64,000 bases of DNA. Source: Gemmobacter sp. 24YEA27 (GTDB lineage Bacteria; Pseudomonadota; Alphaproteobacteria; Rhodobacterales; Rhodobacteraceae). The position numbers were made by a program, and so were the translations under genes. The stretch is from the NCBI RefSeq assembly GCF_030052995.1, contig NZ_JASJPW010000001.1:3028001-3092000 (forward strand), given 5' to 3'. Numbering within the stretch: position 1 is the first letter of the stretch; the number at the start of each line of letters is the position of its first letter. Positions 18,154-27,226 of this stretch are shown here, one piece after another. The notes beneath the pieces were generated by a model. The model was not told the DNA's origin, ran no database searches, and was given only the letters and a program-made list of their open reading frames with translations.

Positions 18154-19968
18154 TCAGGCCGCCAGCCCGTCGGTGAACTGCAGTTTTGCCAGCCGCGCAT
18201 AAAGCCCGCCTTCGCGCACCAGCGCGTCATGCGTGCCTTCGGCCACGATCCGCCCCCCCTCGAAGACGAGGATCCGGTCAGCGCTTTTGACGGTGGCAAG
18301 GCGATGCGCCACAACCAGCGTGCTGCGCCCTTCCGACAGGCGGCTGAACGCGGTCTGGACCGCATGTTCCGATTCCGAATCCAGCGCGGAAGTCGCCTCA
18401 TCCAGCAGCAGGACCGGCGCATCGCGCAGGATCGCCCGCGCGATGGAAATGCGCTGGCGCTGGCCGCCTGACAGCATCACGCCGCGCTCGCCCAGCCGGC
18501 TGTCATAGCCGCCGGGAAGCCCCATGATGAAGTCATGCGCCTGCGCGGTGCGGGCCGCAGCCTCGACCTCGGCATCGGTCGCATCGGGGCGGCCAAAGCG
18601 GATATTGTCACGCGCCGTCATCGCGAAAATCACCGGATCCTGCGGCACCAGCGCAATTTCGCGGCGGAAATCTTCGCGCGAAAGGCTGTCCAGTGCGATC
18701 CCGTCCAGCGTGATCCGTCCCGATTGCGGGTCATAGAACCGTTCGATCAGTTGCAAAACGGTGGACTTCCCGGCGCCAGACGGGCCGACCAGCGCCACGG
18801 TCTCGCCCGGATTCACTGTGAAGGACACCCCGTCCAGCGCCAGCTGGCCCGGGCGTGTGGGATAGGAGAAGCCGACAGTCTCGAAGGCAATCGCACCTTT
18901 CACCGGGCGCGGCAGCGCCAGGGGCGTCGCAGGATCGCGGATCTCATCTTCGGTGTTCAAAAGCTCGACCAGCCGCTCGGTCGCGCCGGCGGCGCGCTGC
19001 AATTCGCCCCAGATTTCCGACAGCGAGCCGACCGAGCCCGCCACCAGCACCGCATAGATCACGAACTGGATCAGTTCTCCAACACTCATCGTACCGCCAC
19101 GCACATCGCGCGCACCGATCCAGAGCACGCCGACAATCCCTGCGAATACAAGGAAAATCACGATCACCGTCATCACCGCGCGGGTGCCGATCCGGGTCTT
19201 TGCCGAAATGAAGCTTTCTTCCGTCACCCGGGCAAATCTGGCGCGGGTGGCCTCTTCATGGGTAAAGGCCTGGACGGTCTGAATGGCGCCAAGCGCCTCA
19301 GACGCCATGCCCGAGCTTTCCGCGATCCAGTCCTGGTTCTCGCGCGACAGCCGCCGCAGACGCCGCCCCATCACCACAATCGGCGCCACCACAGCGGGCA
19401 CGATCAGCAAGACCAGCCCGGTGAGCTTGGCCGAAGTCAGAAGCAGCATCGCCATGCCGCCGATCAGCATAAGCAGATTGCGCAGCGCGACCGAAACCGA
19501 CGAGCCGATCACCGACAGGATCAGCGTGGTATCGGTGGTGATGCGCGAAACCACCTCGCCGGTCATGGTCTTCTCGAAAAACGACGGCGAAAGGCGGGTC
19601 ACCCGGGCGAACACCGCCTTGCGGATATCTGCGACGACCCGCTCTCCCAGCCGGGTCACGACATAGTAGCGCAGCCCCGTCCCCAGAGCGAGCAGCGCTG
19701 CGATCAGCAGAAAGGCCGAGAAATAGGTGTCCAGAAGTTCGAGGTGATTGCCAAAGCCATCAACCACCCGGCGCACCGCCAGCGGCAGCACAAGCGTGAC
19801 CCCCGCCGTCAGCACCAGCGCAAACAGCGCCAGCAGCAGCATAAGACGGTAAGGCCGCAGGAAAGGTCGCAAGCCCCCAAGCGCCGAAACCTTGCGCGAC
19901 GCACGCTCCTCTCCATTGGCGGCTGAGCTTGTGGCAGCCGCGCGGGCATTTGCTGGCTTACGGGCCAT
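18154..19968 (-). CDS. MsbA-like ABC exporter (transmembrane and ATPase domains fused)
   Basis: A 604-residue half-transporter. About 25 polar residues are followed by six membrane helices (residues about 40-310), then an ATPase domain with Walker A GPSGAGKST, Q-loop LVPQDPVIF, signature LSGGQRQRISIA and VLLLDEATSALDSESE. It would act as a homodimer in the inner membrane and export a lipid or drug. ATG 19968 follows GGAG eight bases upstream; the longer frame to 20244 has no coding character. It is not next to other transporter genes. Confidence 0.88.
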   Translation of the reverse strand: MARKPANARAAATSSAANGEERASRKVSALGGLRPFLRPYRLMLLLALFALVLTAGVTLVLPLAVRRVVDGFGNHLELLDTYFSAFLLIAALLALGTGLRYYVVTRLGERVVADIRKAVFARVTRLSPSFFEKTMTGEVVSRITTDTTLILSVIGSSVSVALRNLLMLIGGMAMLLLTSAKLTGLVLLIVPAVVAPIVVMGRRLRRLSRENQDWIAESSGMASEALGAIQTVQAFTHEEATRARFARVTEESFISAKTRIGTRAVMTVIVIFLVFAGIVGVLWIGARDVRGGTMSVGELIQFVIYAVLVAGSVGSLSEIWGELQRAAGATERLVELLNTEDEIRDPATPLALPRPVKGAIAFETVGFSYPTRPGQLALDGVSFTVNPGETVALVGPSGAGKSTVLQLIERFYDPQSGRITLDGIALDSLSREDFRREIALVPQDPVIFAMTARDNIRFGRPDATDAEVEAAARTAQAHDFIMGLPGGYDSRLGERGVMLSGGQRQRISIARAILRDAPVLLLDEATSALDSESEHAVQTAFSRLSEGRSTLVVAHRLATVKSADRILVFEGGRIVAEGTHDALVREGGLYARLAKLQFTDGLAA

Positions 19969-20324
19969 GGGGGCTCCTGTGGCTGGTCGGGCGGTGTCAG
20001 GCCGGTGACCCCGGATCCCCGGGGCGGGCGCAAACCGCCCCGGCTGGGGTTTCGGCAAGGAGTGCGATGAGAAAATGGCGACAGGTGTAGCAACGGTTTG
20101 GGGGGATTTACGGCTGAACCCCCTGCGCGGCAAGCGGCGTGATGCCGCGCTTGCGGTTTTTGCGCGGCCCCGGGCCCGTGAAAGCCCGGCATTCCAGGTC
20201 AAACCCGAACCGCCCCCCTTCCCCCTGCGCCCCGCAGCGGGCAATCTGGGCCGAGGCCACCGGCCTCTGCCGCCCTATATCCCTGCCCCATCCGCAGCCA
20301 ATGCAGACCCAGGAAGGAGATGCC
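19969..20324. other. Divergent intergenic region with a possible leader for the hydrolase operon
   Basis: The region separates the ABC exporter from the hydrolase operon. On the plus strand AAGGAG precedes a seven-codon ORF (20067-20090, MRKWRQV). About 40 bases later a hairpin (GCAAGCG 20130-20136 with CGCTTGC 20148-20154) runs into T5 at 20157-20161. No plus-strand gene lies upstream that would need a terminator, so an attenuator is possible but weakly supported. Confidence 0.3.
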
Positions 20325-21203
20325 ATGCCAGACCAGGACAGGCTCAGTGCCGAAGATCCGACGGGCGAGACCCTGTTCTTCACCAGCCCCGACGGCGCCC
20401 GGCTGGCCTACTGCCTTGACGGGCCAGAGGATGGCCTGCCGGTCCTGTGCCTCGCCGGTCTGACCCGCACGAAAGAGGATTTCATCCCCGCGCTGCCGGC
20501 ACTGGCAGGCTGCCGCGTGATCCGGATGGATTACCGCGGCCGCGGCGAGAGCGATTTCACCGGCGCCGCGACCTATACGATTGCGCAGGAAGGCGCCGAT
20601 GCGCTGGCGCTGCTGGATCATCTGGGGGTCGGGCGCGCGGCGCTTCTTGGCACCTCGCGCGGCGGGCTGATCGGCATGGTGCTGGCCCAGCTGGTACGGG
20701 AGCGGCTGATCGGGCTTTGCCTCAACGATATCGGCCCCGAAATCGCGCCCGCAGGGCTGTCGGGCATCGCGGCCCGTATCGGCCGTACTCCCCAGGCCCG
20801 CAGCCTTGCCGAAGTGGCGCTGCAAATGGCCGCCAACAGCCCGGGCTTTACCGGGCTCAGCGCAACGGACTGGCTCGCTTACGCGGCGCGGCTGTTTCGC
20901 GAAGTGCCCGGCGGGCTGGCCCTGCGCTACGACCCGGCGCTGCACGACGCGTTTCTCGCGGGCTATGACCCGACCCAGCCGCTCCCCGATCTCTGGCCGC
21001 AATGGGAGGCAAGCCGGGGCCTGCCGGTTGCGCTGATCCGGGGCGTGAATTCCGACCTGCTTTCGCCCGCGACAGTCGCGCGGATGCTGCGGATCCGGCC
21101 CGACCTCGCTGTCACTGAAATCCCCGGGCGCGGCCATGTGCCCTTCCTCGATGAGCCAGAGGCGCTTGCCGCATTGACCTCCTGGACCGGAGCCCTTGCA
21201 TGA
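20325..21203 (+). CDS. Alpha/beta-hydrolase
   Basis: A 292-residue cytoplasmic hydrolase. The oxyanion region is LPVLCLAGLTRTKEDF, the nucleophile elbow is GTSRGG (LLGTSRGGLIGMVLAQ) and the catalytic His is in IPGRGHVPFLDEP. ATG 20325 follows AAGGAG with five-base spacing. It overlaps the next gene by four bases (ATGA), so both are made from one message. The substrate is unknown; family members cleave esters, lactones or C-C bonds. Confidence 0.85.
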   Translation: MPDQDRLSAEDPTGETLFFTSPDGARLAYCLDGPEDGLPVLCLAGLTRTKEDFIPALPALAGCRVIRMDYRGRGESDFTGAATYTIAQEGADALALLDHLGVGRAALLGTSRGGLIGMVLAQLVRERLIGLCLNDIGPEIAPAGLSGIAARIGRTPQARSLAEVALQMAANSPGFTGLSATDWLAYAARLFREVPGGLALRYDPALHDAFLAGYDPTQPLPDLWPQWEASRGLPVALIRGVNSDLLSPATVARMLRIRPDLAVTEIPGRGHVPFLDEPEALAALTSWTGALA

Positions 21204-22159
21204 ACATCACGATGATCGAAGCCGCCGCCACGCGCCTGCGGGGCCATGTGCTGCGCACGCCGCTGCTGAACGCGCCGCTCCTGGACCGGATCGCCGGCCG
21301 CCAGGTGTTTGTGAAAGCGGAATCGCTCCAGGTCACCGGCAGTTTCAAGGCGCGCGGCGGCTGGGCGGCGGTCTCGGCCTTGCCGCCCGGAACGCCGGGC
21401 GTGATCGCGATGTCTTCGGGCAATCACGCCCAGGGCGTGGCGCGCGCGGCCTCGGGCCAGGGGATCGCGAGCGTGATCCTGATGCCTGAGGATGCGCCGC
21501 AGGTGAAGATCGCCAATACCCGCGCCTGGGGGGGCGAGGTCGTGCTTTATAACCGGGCGACCGAGGATCGCGATGCCATCGCCACCCGGATCGCGACAGA
21601 GCGCGGCTATGCCCTGATCCCGCCTTATGATCATGCCGAGGTGATCGCAGGTCAGGGTACCGTCGGGCTGGAGATCGCAGAACAGGCGCAGGAGGCCGGC
21701 CTAGCCCGCGCCGATGTGCTGGTGCCCTGCGGCGGCGGCGGGCTGTCCTCAGGTGTTGCGCTGGCTTTGCAGGCACGCGCGCCCGGACTGCGCCTGCGCA
21801 CCGCCGAGCCCGAGGGCTTTGACGATATGGCGCGCTCGCTTGCCGCCGGCGAACGGCTGCGCAACCCTGCCCTGACCGGATCGGTCTGCGATGCGATCCT
21901 GACGCCCATACCCGGAAAAATGACCTTCCCGCTCCTCTCCGCCCTGGCCGGTCCGGGGCTTGTGGTCAGTGATTCAGAGGCGCTGGAGGCCGTGACGCTC
22001 GCCTTCCGCCATCTGCGTCTGGTGCTGGAACCCGGCGGCGCAGTGGCGCTTGCGGCGGCCCTCTTCCGCCCCGGTCTGCCTGATCAGGTGATCTGTATCG
22101 CCTCGGGTGGCAATGTGTCAGAAGACCTGTTCCGCAAATGCCTCACAAAGGCCTCGTGA
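21200..22159 (+). CDS. Threonine/serine dehydratase-like PLP enzyme
   Basis: A 319-residue fold-type II PLP enzyme. The Schiff-base lysine is in TGSFKARGG (about residue 50), the substrate loop is SSGNHAQGVA and the phosphate-binding loop is PCGGGGLSSG. This is the catalytic part of threonine dehydratase without the C-terminal regulatory domain of biosynthetic IlvA, so it is closer to catabolic dehydratases or serine racemase-like enzymes. It is translationally coupled to the hydrolase before it. Physiological substrate uncertain: threonine, serine or a 3-hydroxyamino acid. Confidence 0.85.
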   Translation: MNITMIEAAATRLRGHVLRTPLLNAPLLDRIAGRQVFVKAESLQVTGSFKARGGWAAVSALPPGTPGVIAMSSGNHAQGVARAASGQGIASVILMPEDAPQVKIANTRAWGGEVVLYNRATEDRDAIATRIATERGYALIPPYDHAEVIAGQGTVGLEIAEQAQEAGLARADVLVPCGGGGLSSGVALALQARAPGLRLRTAEPEGFDDMARSLAAGERLRNPALTGSVCDAILTPIPGKMTFPLLSALAGPGLVVSDSEALEAVTLAFRHLRLVLEPGGAVALAAALFRPGLPDQVICIASGGNVSEDLFRKCLTKAS

Positions 22160-22222
22160 CAAGATCGAACATTTTCTGCCGACGACCGCCGGATTTCCGG
22201 AAAATAATTACAGATATCGAAC

Positions 22223-23008
22223 ATGCCCCTCATCTACCTGCCCGATCTGCGTCTCAATGCCAGCCTCACCGGCCCCGAGGACGGCCCGCCTCTGGTGCTG
22301 CTCCACGCGCTTGGCCTCAGCAATGAGATCTGGCAACCGCTGATCGACCGCCTGCCCCGGCACCGCATTCTAAGTTTCGATCTGCGCGGCCATGGCGCCA
22401 GCGACTGCCCGCCCGCGCCCTATAAGATGGGCGCGCTGATCCAGGACACTGAACGGCTGATCGGGCATTGCGGTCTGAAAGACTGCGTGGTGATCGGCCT
22501 TTCGATCGGGGGCCTGATCGCCCAGGGCCTGGCGGTGAAACGGCTCGATCTCGTGCGGGGCCTCGTGCTGTCGAACACCGCCGCCCGTATCGGTATCGCC
22601 TCGCAATGGCAGGACCGTATCGCGCTGGTGCGCCGCGCAGGGCTCGCCGCCCTGCATGACGCCACGATGGAACGCTGGCTGGGCCGCAACTGGCGCGAAA
22701 GCCCGGCCCTTGCCGGTCTCAGCACCCGCTTCCTCGCGACATCCCCTGAGGGCTGGGCCGGCTGCGCCAGCGCCATTGCCGGCACCGATTTCTACGAGAC
22801 CACCGCGACGCTGCGGCTCCCGACCCTGGTGATCGCCGGCAGCCATGACGGCGCCACCCCCGTCGATCTGGTGCGCGAGACCGCCGATCTGATCCCCGGT
22901 CACCAGTTCCGTCTGATCCGGGGCGCCGGCCATATTCCCCTGGCCGAAAAGCCCGATGACTATGCCGATGCGATCCGCGATTTCCTGACCCGGATCGGGC
23001 ATGGCTGA
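22223..23008 (+). CDS. 3-Oxoadipate enol-lactonase-like alpha/beta-hydrolase
   Basis: A 261-residue enzyme resembling PcaD. It has the oxyanion stretch VLLHALGLSNEIWQPLIDRL, DLRGHGASDCP, nucleophile elbow GLSIGGLIAQGLA, acid in LVIAGSHDGATP and His in RGAGHIPLAEKPD. PcaD opens 3-oxoadipate enol-lactone in the beta-ketoadipate pathway, but no other pca gene is here, so another lactone or ester substrate is equally likely. It overlaps the next gene by eight bases. Confidence 0.75.
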   Translation: MPLIYLPDLRLNASLTGPEDGPPLVLLHALGLSNEIWQPLIDRLPRHRILSFDLRGHGASDCPPAPYKMGALIQDTERLIGHCGLKDCVVIGLSIGGLIAQGLAVKRLDLVRGLVLSNTAARIGIASQWQDRIALVRRAGLAALHDATMERWLGRNWRESPALAGLSTRFLATSPEGWAGCASAIAGTDFYETTATLRLPTLVIAGSHDGATPVDLVRETADLIPGHQFRLIRGAGHIPLAEKPDDYADAIRDFLTRIGHG

Positions 23009-23696
23009 CTTTCTGCTGGTCCACGGCTCGGGCTTTGGTGCCTGGTGCTGGCCCTGGCTGACCGAAGCCCTGGCCGGTTACGGCCACAGCGCCCGCGCAA
23101 TCGACCTGCCGCGCGGCCCAGGGACCAGCCTCAGCGACCAGGCGCGGGCGATCTGCGACAGCCTCACCGGACCCACTCTCCTCGTAGGCCATTCCGCCGG
23201 CGGCTTTCCGATCACCGCCGCGGCCGAAACCGATCCGGCCAAAATCCAGGCCCTCATCTGGCTCTGCGCCTATATCCCCGGGAACGGCAGTTCCGTCGCC
23301 TCACGCCGCCGCAGCCAGAGCGAACAACCACTGCGCCCCGCCCTCAGAATCGATCACGGCACCGGCAGCTACAGCTTCGCCCCCGAAAGCCTGACGCCCC
23401 TGTTCTTCCACGACTGCCCGCCAGAGACCCAGGCTCTTGCCGCCCGCCATATGGCGCCCGAATCCATTGCGCCGCAGGAAACCCCGATCCGTCTCACCGC
23501 GCGCTCACAAAGCCTGCCGCGCTTCGCCATCACCTGCGAAAACGACCGCGCCATCCCACCCGCCTTCCAGCACACCATGGCCGGTGCTGTCCCGCCCGAT
23601 CACCGTTTCTCCCTCGCCTGCGGTCTTGCCCCGTTCTTCGCCAGACCGAAAGAGACCGCCGACCTCCTGCACCGGATCACCGCCCTCATCCCCTGA
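23001..23696 (+). CDS. Alpha/beta-hydrolase of the methylesterase/hydroxynitrile-lyase type, catalytic His not visible
   Basis: A 231-residue protein starting MADFLLVHGSGFGAWCWPW, with nucleophile elbow VGHSAGGFP. These are typical of the small esterase family related to plant methylesterases. At the C-terminus relatives have a His in a GHAPFF/GHSPFF motif; here the segment reads ACGLAPFFARP, with Leu in that place, one base away from His (CTT for CAT). Either activity is lost or changed, or the base is wrong. It overlaps the PcaD-like gene by eight bases. Confidence 0.7.
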   Translation: MADFLLVHGSGFGAWCWPWLTEALAGYGHSARAIDLPRGPGTSLSDQARAICDSLTGPTLLVGHSAGGFPITAAAETDPAKIQALIWLCAYIPGNGSSVASRRRSQSEQPLRPALRIDHGTGSYSFAPESLTPLFFHDCPPETQALAARHMAPESIAPQETPIRLTARSQSLPRFAITCENDRAIPPAFQHTMAGAVPPDHRFSLACGLAPFFARPKETADLLHRITALIP

Positions 23697-23828
23697 TCCC
23701 GACGCCCCCTCGTCGCAAACCATCAAACCTCCTGAAGAAATCCCTGCTACCTTCCTCCTGATCCAGATACTCCACGGGGGTCCGGGGGCGTAAAACCCCT
23801 GGCGCTCCCCAACCAGGAGACACCAGTG

Positions 23829-25064
23829 ATGATCCTGCAAGACCTGGAAATTTTCGTTGTCGCCCCGCCCGCCCCCGGCTGGGGCGGCCGCTACTGGATC
23901 TTTCCGAAACTCACCACGCGCTGCGGCATCACCGGATATGGCGAATGCTACGCCTCGAGCGTCGGTCCCAAAGCGATGAAGGCCGTCATCGAAGACGTCT
24001 TCACCCGCCATATGCAGGGCGAAAACCCCGAAAATATCGAGCTGATGTATCGCCGCGCCTATTCCTCGGGCTTCACACAGCGCCCCGATCTCACCGTCAT
24101 GGGCGCCTTTTCAGGGCTTGAGATCGCCTGCTGGGACATTATCGGCAAGGCGCGCAACCGCCCGGTCTGGGCGCTGAATGGCGGGCGAATGAATGATCGC
24201 CTGCGCTCTTACACCTATATCTACCCCGGTTCAGGCCAGGACCCGACCGAATTCTGGGCCAGTCCCGACCAGCAGGCCGAGGCGGCTTTGCACTATGTCG
24301 AGCAGGGCTTCACCGCGCTGAAATTCGACCCCGCCGGCCCCTATACGATCCGCGGCGGCCATCAACCCGCTCTGTCCGACATCTCGCGCTCGGTCGCTTT
24401 TTGCAAAACCATCCGCGAAGCGGTTGGCGACCGCGCCGATCTGCTGTTCGGAACCCATGGCCAGTTCACCACCGAAGGCGCCATCCGCCTTGGCCGCGAG
24501 CTCGAGCCCTGGAACCCGCTCTGGTATGAGGAGCCGATCCCGCCCGACAATCTTCTGGAATTCGCCGAGGTCGCGAAGCAGGTCCGCATTCCGCTTGCCA
24601 CCGGCGAGCGGCTGACCACCAAGACCGAATTCGCCACGCTTTTACGCGCCGGCGGTGTGCGGATCCTGCAACCGGCGCTTGGCCGGCTTGGCGGTATATC
24701 CGAGGGCCGAAAAGTCGCAGCCATTGCCGAGGTCTATAATGCCGAAATCGCGCCGCATCTCTATGCCGGGCCGGTGGAATGGGCGGCGAATATCCATCTC
24801 GGCGTCACCATTCCCAATCTTTTGCTGGTTGAGACCATCGAGACCGGCGGCGCCTTCCATCAGCGCCTGATCAAAAACACCATCCGCTGGGAAAATGGCT
24901 ATATCCTGCCCCCAGAAGGCCCCGGCCTCGGCATTGATTTCGACGAGGATCTTGCCCGCGCCCATCCCTATAACGGCGAGAAACTGCATCTCCAGATGCA
25001 GGAGGCGCCCTGTTCCTACCAGGCCGAGAACCGGTTCGAAGGCGGCGCGCCCTCCGAGGTTTAA
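23829..25064 (+). CDS. Enolase-superfamily dehydratase (mandelate racemase/galactonate dehydratase type)
   Basis: A 411-residue enzyme. The capping domain starts MILQDLEIFVVAPP, and the barrel carries TALKFDPAGP, LLFGTHGQFT, the metal-ligand region WYEEPIPPDN, ATGERLTTKTEF and the end-of-barrel IAPHLYAGPVEWAANIH. This pattern fits acid-sugar dehydratases of the MR subgroup. ATG 23829 is nine bases from AGGAG; GTG 23826 is equally possible and would add one residue. It follows the hydrolases in the same direction after 132 bases. The sugar substrate is not readable. Confidence 0.85.
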   Translation: MILQDLEIFVVAPPAPGWGGRYWIFPKLTTRCGITGYGECYASSVGPKAMKAVIEDVFTRHMQGENPENIELMYRRAYSSGFTQRPDLTVMGAFSGLEIACWDIIGKARNRPVWALNGGRMNDRLRSYTYIYPGSGQDPTEFWASPDQQAEAALHYVEQGFTALKFDPAGPYTIRGGHQPALSDISRSVAFCKTIREAVGDRADLLFGTHGQFTTEGAIRLGRELEPWNPLWYEEPIPPDNLLEFAEVAKQVRIPLATGERLTTKTEFATLLRAGGVRILQPALGRLGGISEGRKVAAIAEVYNAEIAPHLYAGPVEWAANIHLGVTIPNLLLVETIETGGAFHQRLIKNTIRWENGYILPPEGPGLGIDFDEDLARAHPYNGEKLHLQMQEAPCSYQAENRFEGGAPSEV

Positions 25065-25176
25065 CCTGCCTTCGCAACGGCTTAGCCGCTGTTTTTGCGC
25101 AAGGTCACAGATTTTTACATTTCCCCTCTTGCGCCCCGGCGCAGGCAAGGTTAGATCACCGCCATCCGGACCGGTT

Positions 25177-25251
25177 GCGGGCGTAGCTCAGGGGTAGAGC
25201 ATAACCTTGCCAAGGTTAGGGTCGGGCGTTCGAATCGCCTCGCCCGCTCCA
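25177..25251 (+). tRNA. tRNA-Gly (anticodon GCC)
   Basis: The acceptor arm GCGGGCG pairs with CGCCCGC and is followed by T and an encoded CCA. The D arm is GCTCAGGGGTAGAGC, the anticodon stem-loop is TAACCTTGCCAAGGTTA with GCC in the loop, and the T arm contains GTTCGAATC. All four arms fold. Confidence 0.97.
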
Positions 25252-25285
25252 GTCCAGGATCATCCTCTAAGATGTGATGTGAGAA

Positions 25286-25307
25286 AGCGGCCAGAGGCCG
25301 CTGTTTT
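25286..25307 (+). terminator. Intrinsic terminator of the tRNA-Gly gene
   Basis: AGCGGCC pairs with GGCCGCT across an AGA loop and is followed by GTTTT, 34 bases after the tRNA. Confidence 0.75.
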
Positions 25308-25415
25308 CATTTGTATATCCGCGCCATTTCAATCTGCCGCACCGGTCATCTGCAGTCATCTGCAAGCGCCGTTTCTGATGCGCTGTTCAAAGCGCATCAG
25401 CCTGTAAGCTCTCAC

Positions 25416-26108
25416 TCAGCGGTGGTCGATGCGCCGTGCCAGCGCATCTCCGGCCCATTGCATGATCGACACCATCACGATCAGGATGATCACGACCGCG
25501 ACCATAATCGCCGTCTCGAACCGCTGATAGCCATAGCGGATCGCGATATCGCCAAGCCCGCCGGCCCCGACGGCCCCCGCCATTGCAGAGGCGCCGATCA
25601 GCGTCACCATGGTCACGGTAAAGCCCGAAACAATGCCAGGCAGCGCCTCGGGGATCAGCACATCGCGCAGGATCGTCATCCGCGTCGCCCCCATCGCGCG
25701 GGCGGCGTCGATCAAAGCGCGGTCGACCTCGCGCAGGGACACTTCGGCCACACGTGCGAAATAGGGCGCCGCCGCCAGTGTCAGCGGCACAATCGCCGCG
25801 CTGATCCCGATGGCGGTGCCCACGATCAGCCGCGTCAGCGGGATCGCCGCCACCAGCAGGATGATGAACGGCACCGAGCGCAGCGCATTGACCAGCCAGC
25901 CAAGGCTCCGGTTGATCAGCAGGTTCTGAAAGATACCGCCCTTGTCGGTCGTCACGAGGATCAGTGCCAGAGGCAGGCCGATCACGAAAGACAGCGCGCC
26001 AGAGACGCCGGTCATCACCACCGTCTCCCACATGCCCTTGACCAGCAGGTCGAACATCGGCCGCGTCATCGCCCAGCCCAGCAGCGTCTCAAACAGTTGC
26101 GGGGACAT
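25416..26108 (-). CDS. metI: Methionine ABC importer, permease
   Basis: A 230-residue inner-membrane protein with five or six helices. The EAA loop DAARAMGATRMTILRDVLIP contacts MetN. The sequence FIILLVAAIPLTRLIVGTAI is typical of MetI. ATG 26108 is used; a TTG at 26123 is an alternative. The gene overlaps the end of metN by 20 bases, so the two are translated together. It moves D/L-methionine across the membrane. Confidence 0.93.
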   Translation of the reverse strand: MSPQLFETLLGWAMTRPMFDLLVKGMWETVVMTGVSGALSFVIGLPLALILVTTDKGGIFQNLLINRSLGWLVNALRSVPFIILLVAAIPLTRLIVGTAIGISAAIVPLTLAAAPYFARVAEVSLREVDRALIDAARAMGATRMTILRDVLIPEALPGIVSGFTVTMVTLIGASAMAGAVGAGGLGDIAIRYGYQRFETAIMVAVVIILIVMVSIMQWAGDALARRIDHR

Positions 26109-27150
26109 AGCCGAGCACCTCAATTGCGGTCGTTTCCGGTTTCAGCTTTGCCACCACTGCGGCCAGCTTGTCCTGATCATTGGTCCCAAGTGCGAGAAAA
26201 AGCCTGCCATAAGGCTCGCCCTGAACATCATTCAACCCGCCATGCAGCAGCCGCGCGGGCTGTCCCGTGATCGCCTCGACCCCGGCCAGAAGCGGGCGGC
26301 GGGCATCGGGCCCGTAGACATCAACGCGGATCAGCGCCTGATCCCCTTCGGGTGCGATCTGCGCCACCAGATCCGCCGGCAAGACCGGCGAGAGGCCACG
26401 CAAAAGGCTGCGGGTGGTGTCGGTCTGAGGACTGGCGAGCACCCTGGCCACCGGGCCTTCCTCGACGATCCGGCCCGCATCCAGCACGAGGACGCGATGG
26501 GCGATCTGGCGCACCACCTCCATCTCATGGGTGATCATCAGGATCGTCAGTCCGAGCTGGCGGTTCACATCTTTCAAAAGCGTCAGGATCTGTTGCGTGG
26601 TCTCGGGATCGAGCGCCGAGGTCGCCTCATCCGACAAAAGCAAAAGCGGCTCGGGCGCCAGCGCCCGCGCGATGCCGATCCGCTGCTTCTGCCCGCCCGA
26701 AAGCTGCGCCGGATAGGCGTTAGCCTTGTCGGCCAGGCCCACAAGATCCAGCAATTCCATAACGCGTTTCATCCGGGCGGCGCGGGCCACGCCGGCGATC
26801 TTCAGCGGCAGCGCGACATTCTCGGCAACAGTTTTCGCAGATAACAAATTGAAATGCTGGAAAATCATCCCGATGCGGCGACGCACCGGGTTCAGCGCCT
26901 GCTCCGACAGCGTCGAGATATCGGTGCCATCGATCACAACGCGCCCCGCCTGCGGCCGGTCAAGCCCGTTCAGGCAGCGGATCAGCGTCGACTTCCCCGC
27001 GCCTGAGCGCCCGATCAGCCCGACGATCTCGCCCCGTCCCAGCGTCAGCGATATATCATCCAGCGCCGGCCGGTCATTGAACCGCCTGACCACATGGTCA
27101 AGCTGCACCGCCGGTACATCCGCGCCCGCCACTTTCCCCGCCTGCCCCAT
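26089..27150 (-). CDS. metN: Methionine ABC importer, ATPase with NIL regulatory domain
   Basis: A 353-residue ATPase: Walker A GRSGAGKST, signature LSGGQKQRIGIA and LLLSDEATSALDPETT. The C-terminal NIL/ACT-like domain (about residues 270-350, RVDVYGPDARRPLL) senses methionine inside the cell. Two starts are possible; AAGGAG lies eight bases before ATG 27150 but only two before GTG 27156, so the ATG is chosen. It follows metQ after 76 bases. Confidence 0.95.
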   Translation of the reverse strand: MGQAGKVAGADVPAVQLDHVVRRFNDRPALDDISLTLGRGEIVGLIGRSGAGKSTLIRCLNGLDRPQAGRVVIDGTDISTLSEQALNPVRRRIGMIFQHFNLLSAKTVAENVALPLKIAGVARAARMKRVMELLDLVGLADKANAYPAQLSGGQKQRIGIARALAPEPLLLLSDEATSALDPETTQQILTLLKDVNRQLGLTILMITHEMEVVRQIAHRVLVLDAGRIVEEGPVARVLASPQTDTTRSLLRGLSPVLPADLVAQIAPEGDQALIRVDVYGPDARRPLLAGVEAITGQPARLLHGGLNDVQGEPYGRLFLALGTNDQDKLAAVVAKLKPETTAIEVLGYVPATV

Positions 27151-27226
27151 CGGCACCGCTCCTTCAATCAGTCAGGGCGCCCGGAGCTGATCCGGGCGCC
27201 CTGATCGGTGTCACATAACCCAATTC

